Shown one piece after another: positions 58,997 through 64,000 of a stretch of DNA of 64,000 nt (positions within the stretch are counted from its first letter, which is position 1; each line of letters begins with the position of its first letter). The position numbers were made by a program, and so were the translations under genes. The DNA is from Coniella vitis. Taxonomy: Eukaryota; Ascomycota; Sordariomycetes; Diaporthales; Schizoparmaceae. The stretch is taken from contig WUJK01000004.1 of NCBI GenBank assembly GCA_011317545.1, positions 2,046,001-2,110,000 on the forward strand, read 5' to 3'. The notes below the pieces were generated by a model, which saw only the letters and a program-made list of their open reading frames with translations, was not told where the DNA came from and made no database searches.

Positions 58997-60260
58997 AAGC
59001 GACCGTCTACCTAGGTAGTCGACGAGTATGCCTCGAGTCTCACTGGCCTACATAGGCAAGTGGAGCCGGAGAGTCACGTCTCGTGCGATAGCTTGATGGT
59101 GAGCCCGATGGCCGGCCGGAAGAAAGGTCGTCGTCAATCACCCTCAGGCGGCTGCAAGGAGACCGTGTGGGGGGGGGCCAAGAATAGCGTCTGTGGACGG
59201 GCTGCGAGGATTCGAAAGTCTGCGATTGTGAGAATTGGCGGAGGGCGCACCGATCGAGATGAAACGGGGACGAGGACGAGTTGTCAAAAGCGAGCATTTA
59301 TTAAAGGAAACGGGAAATGGGCGCTCCCAGCTTGCTGGGCCACTGTCAGATTGATCTAGGCGGATGGTTTAGTGGGCGCACTTGCCCGTTTGGAGTGGGC
59401 GGGCGGCGGGCTGCCAGAGCGCCAGAGAGTCAGACGGGGTTCTAGACTGGGAAAAAAAATCCCCAGTGAGACCCTTGGAATTTTTCTATGGTGGCAAAAC
59501 CACTGCGACTTGACGCGCTGCCTGCTCGGAGCAAACGTTCCCCCGGCACTGGGCTTTTCCCGGGGCCTGCTTCTACATCGTGGGCGAGCGCGGTGGCGAC
59601 TGGAAACCCCATTTTCGTGGGATGGGTTTGTGAAGGCAAATACCGAATTCTGCAGATTTGGGTATGGGAGCATGCAGCAGGGCAGTGGTCGACGGGCGCC
59701 GGCTGGGCACCCGCGCCCACTAGTACTTACAAAGCTGATTATGTACTGAGATGTGAGAATTTGCCATCAACTAGCCCGTCATAATCGTGTACAAAAGACG
59801 TTAGGCCAAAAGCCCCCTTGTGAGACTTGTGCCTTTTTTCCCTAAACGCTGGGACTCGGCCTGCTGGTTTAATAGAGATGATCACAAGCCAAAACAAGGT
59901 CCCAAAGGGGCCCCCAGGAACCCCAGAACGACCCCTGGCCTCAGGGACCTGGGGGCACTCAACTCCCGAGTCAGTCCCCTGGAAATTGGATCCTGCTCGG
60001 GGTGCGAGCTGAACCAATAAACTACTTTATCTTATCGCTTATCGCTATCGCTGACAGGTGCGTCATTGCTCATGTGAATCCCACCAGGCATCACACCCAA
60101 CCCTTTGTACCATTGCTTGCCTTGCATCGAATTGGTTCATCTCCAGCCTGTCTTGCGGCTCTTTGCGCGGTGAAGTTGCGGCTGCATATCCGTCCTCTAG
60201 TGGGTTCTGTTCCCTTTCCTATTCCTCTACGTAACATCAACCGCCAATTGCGACGCGATT
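58997..60260. other. 1.26 kb divergent promoter region GATA factor / metallophosphoesterase
   Basis: This contains a G run near 59170-59178, GC-rich stretches at 59380-59720, CTTATCGCTTATCGCTATCGC near 60030-60051 (GATA-like sites on the minus strand) and a pyrimidine-rich leader before ATG 60261. ORFs here are unsupported. Confidence 0.55.
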
Positions 60261-62084
60261 ATGACGGCTCTCCGACGCCTCGGGGCTTTTGGCTTCTTCG
60301 CCTTGGCTGCTGAAGCCATGCAACCCGGTGCTACAAAGCCTCTCGCAGCGCCTATGCGCGACTTGCAATGGGCACAGCTCAACTTCCTTCACACTACCGA
60401 TACCCACGGCTGGCACGGCGGGCACCTTCAGGAATCCCAGTACTCTGCCGACTGGGGTGACTATATTTCCTTTGCGCACCACATGCGCAAAAAGGCCGAC
60501 GACAGGGGCGTTGACTTGCTGCTCGTTGACACAGGCGACCGCGTCGAAGGCAATGGTTTATATGATGCTTCGACCCCCAAGGGCCAGTACACATACGATA
60601 TTTTCAGGGAGCAGGACATAGACATAATCTGCACTGGCAACCACGAGCTGTACCTCTCCGATACTGCCGATCGCGAACGGGCCCAGACGGTGCCCAATTT
60701 CAGTGGCAAGTACCTCGCCTCGAATTTGGACTACAAAGACCCCAAAACGGGCGAATGGGTACCAATGGCACAGAGGTACAAGAAATTCCAGACCAAGAAC
60801 CAGAAGCTCAACGTTGTGGCCTTTGGATTCCTCTTTGACTTTACCGGCAATGCTGCAAACACCAGAGTACAACAAGTGGCAGACACGATCAAGGAGCCGT
60901 GGTTCCAGGATGCGATCCGAGAAGAGGCCGACGTATTCGTCGTGATTGGACACGTCGGTCTACGCATGGAAGAATGGAGAAAGATTTACGCGGCAATCAG
61001 GAAGCAAAATTGGTTCACGCCTATTGCCATTTTTGGCGGCCATGCACATGTTCGTGATGCCATCAGCTTCGACTCCAAAGCTTTTGGCATTGCGAGCGGA
61101 AGATATTTTGAGACAATTGGCTGGATGTCAGTCGATGGCATTGCAAAGAGCGCGGATGGTTTGCAGACAACTTCGGTTGCTTTCCACAGGCGCTACATTG
61201 ATAACAACCTGCTCGGAATGTACGCTCACACAGGACTCAATGAGAGCACTTTTCATACCGAGCATGGGCGGAACGTCAGTGACATGATCACAAAAGCAAG
61301 AGCAGACTTGCACCTTGACAAGCAGTACGGATGCGCGCCTCAAGATTATTGGATGGCCCGCACACCATACCCCAGCAAGGACAGTATCTACACGTGGCTA
61401 GACCAAGAAGTGATACCCGAGGTTATCACCAACAAGACAAGCGATGCTCTGCCGCGGCTCGCCATTGTCAACACCGGCGCTGTGCGCTTTGACATTTTCA
61501 AGGGCCCATTCACCATTGACACGACCTACATCGTTTCGCCCTTCCAGAGCAAGATGGTATACATTCCCGAAGTGGACTACGACATTGCCCGCAAAGTTCT
61601 CCCGCTCCTAAATAAAGCCACAAGAATCGTCAGCGTAGCAGACCGTGATCCTAGGATGATGGCATCGCCAGAACAATGGACCTTGGACAAAGACATCGTC
61701 TATCCCAATCTTCCAACAACTGAAACTTTCGCTACCGGTGCAGGCGGCCAAAAGGTCATGAGCAACTCGGACGGCGAGCCTGATCTGATTCGCGGTTACA
61801 CCACCAAAGATGATCTGGGCAGCGACGGCGATGATGCCATTCACTCGCCCATCAACTTCTACCTTCAGCCAAATTGTATTCAGGCTGAGAGCGGCTTTCC
61901 TCAGGATGGGAGCCCGGACAAAGTCGATCTCGTTTTTACCGACTTCATCACGCCTTGGGTAACTCTGGCGTTGAAGTTTAGTGGAGGTGATTTCAACGAA
62001 TCGGATATCAGACTCTGGGACGAGGCACCATTCACGGACATGGTGGCAGGTTGGATCAAAGAAAACTGGCAGAGACACTGTTAA
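60261..62084 (+). CDS. Secreted/vacuolar metallophosphoesterase, 5'-nucleotidase-like
   Basis: A single exon of 607 aa. The N-terminus (MTALRRLGAFGFFALAAEAM) is a likely signal peptide. The calcineurin-like metallophosphoesterase domain shows the full motif set: DTHG in FLHTTDTHGWHGG, GDR in LLLVDTGDRVEGNG, GNHEL in IICTGNHELYLSD, GHVG in VFVVIGHVGLR and GHAH in AIFGGHAHVRD. The C-terminal half resembles the 5'-nucleotidase C-terminal region (LPRLAIVNTGAVRFDIFKG, TIDTTYIVSPFQSKM). Overall it resembles the UshA/5'-nucleotidase superfamily and the yeast YHR202W type. It probably hydrolyses nucleotides or related phosphoesters with two metal ions in the vacuole or outside the cell; the exact substrate cannot be read from sequence. 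No introns and no damage seen. The start is the first ATG after a pyrimidine-rich leader. Confidence 0.88.
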   Translation: MTALRRLGAFGFFALAAEAMQPGATKPLAAPMRDLQWAQLNFLHTTDTHGWHGGHLQESQYSADWGDYISFAHHMRKKADDRGVDLLLVDTGDRVEGNGLYDASTPKGQYTYDIFREQDIDIICTGNHELYLSDTADRERAQTVPNFSGKYLASNLDYKDPKTGEWVPMAQRYKKFQTKNQKLNVVAFGFLFDFTGNAANTRVQQVADTIKEPWFQDAIREEADVFVVIGHVGLRMEEWRKIYAAIRKQNWFTPIAIFGGHAHVRDAISFDSKAFGIASGRYFETIGWMSVDGIAKSADGLQTTSVAFHRRYIDNNLLGMYAHTGLNESTFHTEHGRNVSDMITKARADLHLDKQYGCAPQDYWMARTPYPSKDSIYTWLDQEVIPEVITNKTSDALPRLAIVNTGAVRFDIFKGPFTIDTTYIVSPFQSKMVYIPEVDYDIARKVLPLLNKATRIVSVADRDPRMMASPEQWTLDKDIVYPNLPTTETFATGAGGQKVMSNSDGEPDLIRGYTTKDDLGSDGDDAIHSPINFYLQPNCIQAESGFPQDGSPDKVDLVFTDFITPWVTLALKFSGGDFNESDIRLWDEAPFTDMVAGWIKENWQRHC

Positions 62085-64000
62085 CGTGCCCAAATACTCG
62101 AGAGGACTCGAACAGCTTGTTACTCGTATAAATCAATCCACATGGAATTGGGCTTTGGCACTCGTGAGTCTCGGCTAGAAAATCTCTTGCAGAGAACGAT
62201 ATTATTATAATGATAGGTAGCGCCTTAAATTTATGCTTATGGATATAGTCATGGTTATGTTCGCCCTAGAAGGCCGCGAGCAGACATAAATCAAGACAGG
62301 CATTACGAAAGAAGAAGATGAAAAACGAAAAGGAAAAGGGAAGAAGGAAAAAGAGGGGGGGGAGGGTATGAGTGAGGATCATGCTCTTTGAAGATTTCGA
62401 AATCAATATGGAAGATCATGTTTCGTCGAGATCACAATTCCTATACTGTGTTATTACTTGTATTATTCGCCAAGTACGTTACTATGTAACCTGTGCTCCC
62501 ACCACATCAGTCCTTTCCTGTTTTGGATGAGACTCCGGCGATCATGATCGTTTATTACCCTCGTCAATAGAGCCAGGGCATAATACGGAGTCAACCTCTG
62601 CTCCATGCAGGTGGGCATGCTGGTGCCGCAGTCCAAGAACAAAAGGCCGCGCGCCCTGATCAAGAGTAGCGAGGGACTTTGATGCTCCGAATTGGCCAAC
62701 ACTTGGACTGAAGATATTAGATGAGACCACGGGGCCTGGTTGGAGAAGTTCTACTGAGCCATTGGGCGCATAAAAGCTCAGTTGCGCAGAATGCAAGCTT
62801 GCGACGCCGCCGAGCATTTGACGTTCGGAACGGGGGCCGCCCGGAAAAGCGGGGCCGGTCCGCGATGCACCGGGCCTCAATATCCGTGCTGCAGGCCGAG
62901 TTGTGTTCGAGAAGTCGTCCGCGGCATCCATCCCCAACTAGCTCGATGGTGTGCCCCTTGCGGCCGATATGGATATAATATTTATCAGAGGGGGGTGACA
63001 TGTCATCAGGCCTATGACTGATTTGCGGGGCCAGCTGCGGCGGGATCTCGTTGCGACCGTCTTTGCTGTAGACAAATTTGAGAGATAGCAGCGCGGGCTA
63101 GTGATCATTACGTAAAGCGCACCTGGCGAGTAAGATAATTTGAATAGGGGAAGAAGGATAAGGAGAAGAAAAAGAAGGAAAAGAAAAAGAAGGAAAAGAA
63201 CAAGGAGGAGGAGAACAAGAAGGAGAAGCACAAGAAGGAGAAGAAAAAGAAGGGGACTGCTTCAACGACTAGATATATAGTGGAAAGACTACAGCGCTTC
63301 ACAACGGTGCTCTTTGGAATCATTATATACCAAGGTATATATAGTATAATACTTTTACTTGTGGGCAGCAGAAGAGGAGCCGATTTTATATTAGCTTCGA
63401 CCAAGCCTGAGCTGCCTTCAACAACGAACAACAGCTAAGGTCGCCAGGCGAACCCTGTTGGTTGGCTATTGGAGCAACGTCTAGAGCCCAACTTTCAGAA
63501 CTAGCCGTCCGGCCACAACCACAAAAACTTCTCACTTGTTATTGTAGGTACATATGTGCTCTTGAATCTTTTTTAAGTATTGTCTGACACCAATCAAGAA
63601 GACATAAGGCGGGCTCTCATGGAAAATACTATTTTGGAAATGGGGTTTCCGGAGTTATACCACTTCTGCTTGCATCCTTTCTCACTTGAGCCTATTTCTA
63701 GGTAGCCAGTTGGCAGACAAAATTGGTTGACCATCTGGTGTAAGGTCGTCAATCATATACTATAGGTGAGCAGATCATCTACTAATATTCGGAGTTCAAG
63801 GATTTCATTCTATACGCCTTGAAACTATCAAGTGATTATCAGATGCTAGCATCCAGGAGAAGCACAAGCTGAGCAATGTGAGTGACAAGACTTCTCATGC
63901 ATGCTCAAGATAAATCTTACGTTGCTCGCATCAAATAGACGATTGATTATACACTTCGACAAGATCAAGTCCGCCGTTCAGAATTTGTCCAAGCACTCAA
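62085..64000. other. Gene-free 1.9 kb at right window edge
   Basis: Contains a TACTATGTA motif at 62480-62488, a purine-only-like tract at 63144-63256 and A/T-rich flanks. No recognisable exon. The last kilobase is A/T-rich and could be promoter of a gene beyond the window. Confidence 0.55.
63144..63256 (+). repeat. Polypurine tract of AAGGAGAAG/AAGAAAAAGAAGG units
   Basis: About 110 bases almost entirely A and G on the + strand, with only a few C/T breaks, built from degenerate GAAGGA/GAAAAA units. It makes a low-complexity ORF on the opposite strand that is not a gene. Confidence 0.9.

Noticed and set aside
63108..63431. 107-codon Phe/Leu/Ser-rich ORF on the - strand
   Set aside because: It is the translation of the polypurine tract; pure low complexity.

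Overview
The window looks like a chromosomal segment of a filamentous ascomycete (Pezizomycotina, possibly Dothideomycetes; inferred). Genes carry short introns (47-214 nt in my models) with GTAAGT/GTACG-type donors and CTAAC/CTGAC branch points. Intergenic DNA is pyrimidine-rich and full of microsatellites, and the products are typical of this group (fungus-specific V-ATPase c', complex I 9.5 kDa subunit, Rho1 GEF with DEP-DH-PH-CNH layout, DUF4336 protein, BEACH protein). There are no bacterial operons, no CRISPR and no rRNA. I recognised no tRNA and no intact transposon.

Layout. 0-21 kb is gene-dense: a 5'-truncated coiled-coil/membrane protein (+), a vacuolar subtilase (+), a large disordered protein (+), a DUF4336 protein (+), mitochondrial GatA (+), PRP38 (-), a single-pass membrane protein (+) and an 80-aa cysteine-containing protein (-). 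21-29.4 kb is gene-poor, with CT, TGC, poly-A and TA tracts, an AT-rich stretch of about 3 kb and one doubtful Cys-rich ORF. 29.4-36.2 kb holds the ROM2-type Rho1 GEF (-) divergent from VMA11 (+). 38.5-39.6 kb holds an unrecognised three-exon gene (-). 42.5-50.6 kb is one very large BEACH/WD40 gene (+). 51.4-53.9 kb holds the complex I 9.5 kDa subunit (-) divergent from WBP1 (+). 56.5-62.1 kb holds ISY1 (+), a GATA zinc-finger regulator (-) and a secreted or vacuolar metallophosphoesterase (+). 62.1-64 kb has no recognisable gene.

Most genes are housekeeping and serve unrelated processes: splicing (PRP38, ISY1), mitochondrial translation and respiration (GatA, 9.5 kDa subunit), vacuole and endomembrane (Alp2/PRB1-type protease, VMA11, BEACH protein, WBP1) and cell-wall integrity signalling (Rho1 GEF). 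No biosynthetic cluster or defence island is evident. The signals that ordinary annotation does not explain are a 9-bp motif (TACTATGTA/TACATAGTA) recurring between genes, small spliced or Cys-rich genes beside the gene-poor block, a GATA finger with a short loop, and an ISY1 first exon that is only the ATG and whose intron is open in frame.

Gene models are hand-spliced from reading frames and splice signals. Coordinates given for a CDS span the first to the last coding base, with exons listed in the evidence.
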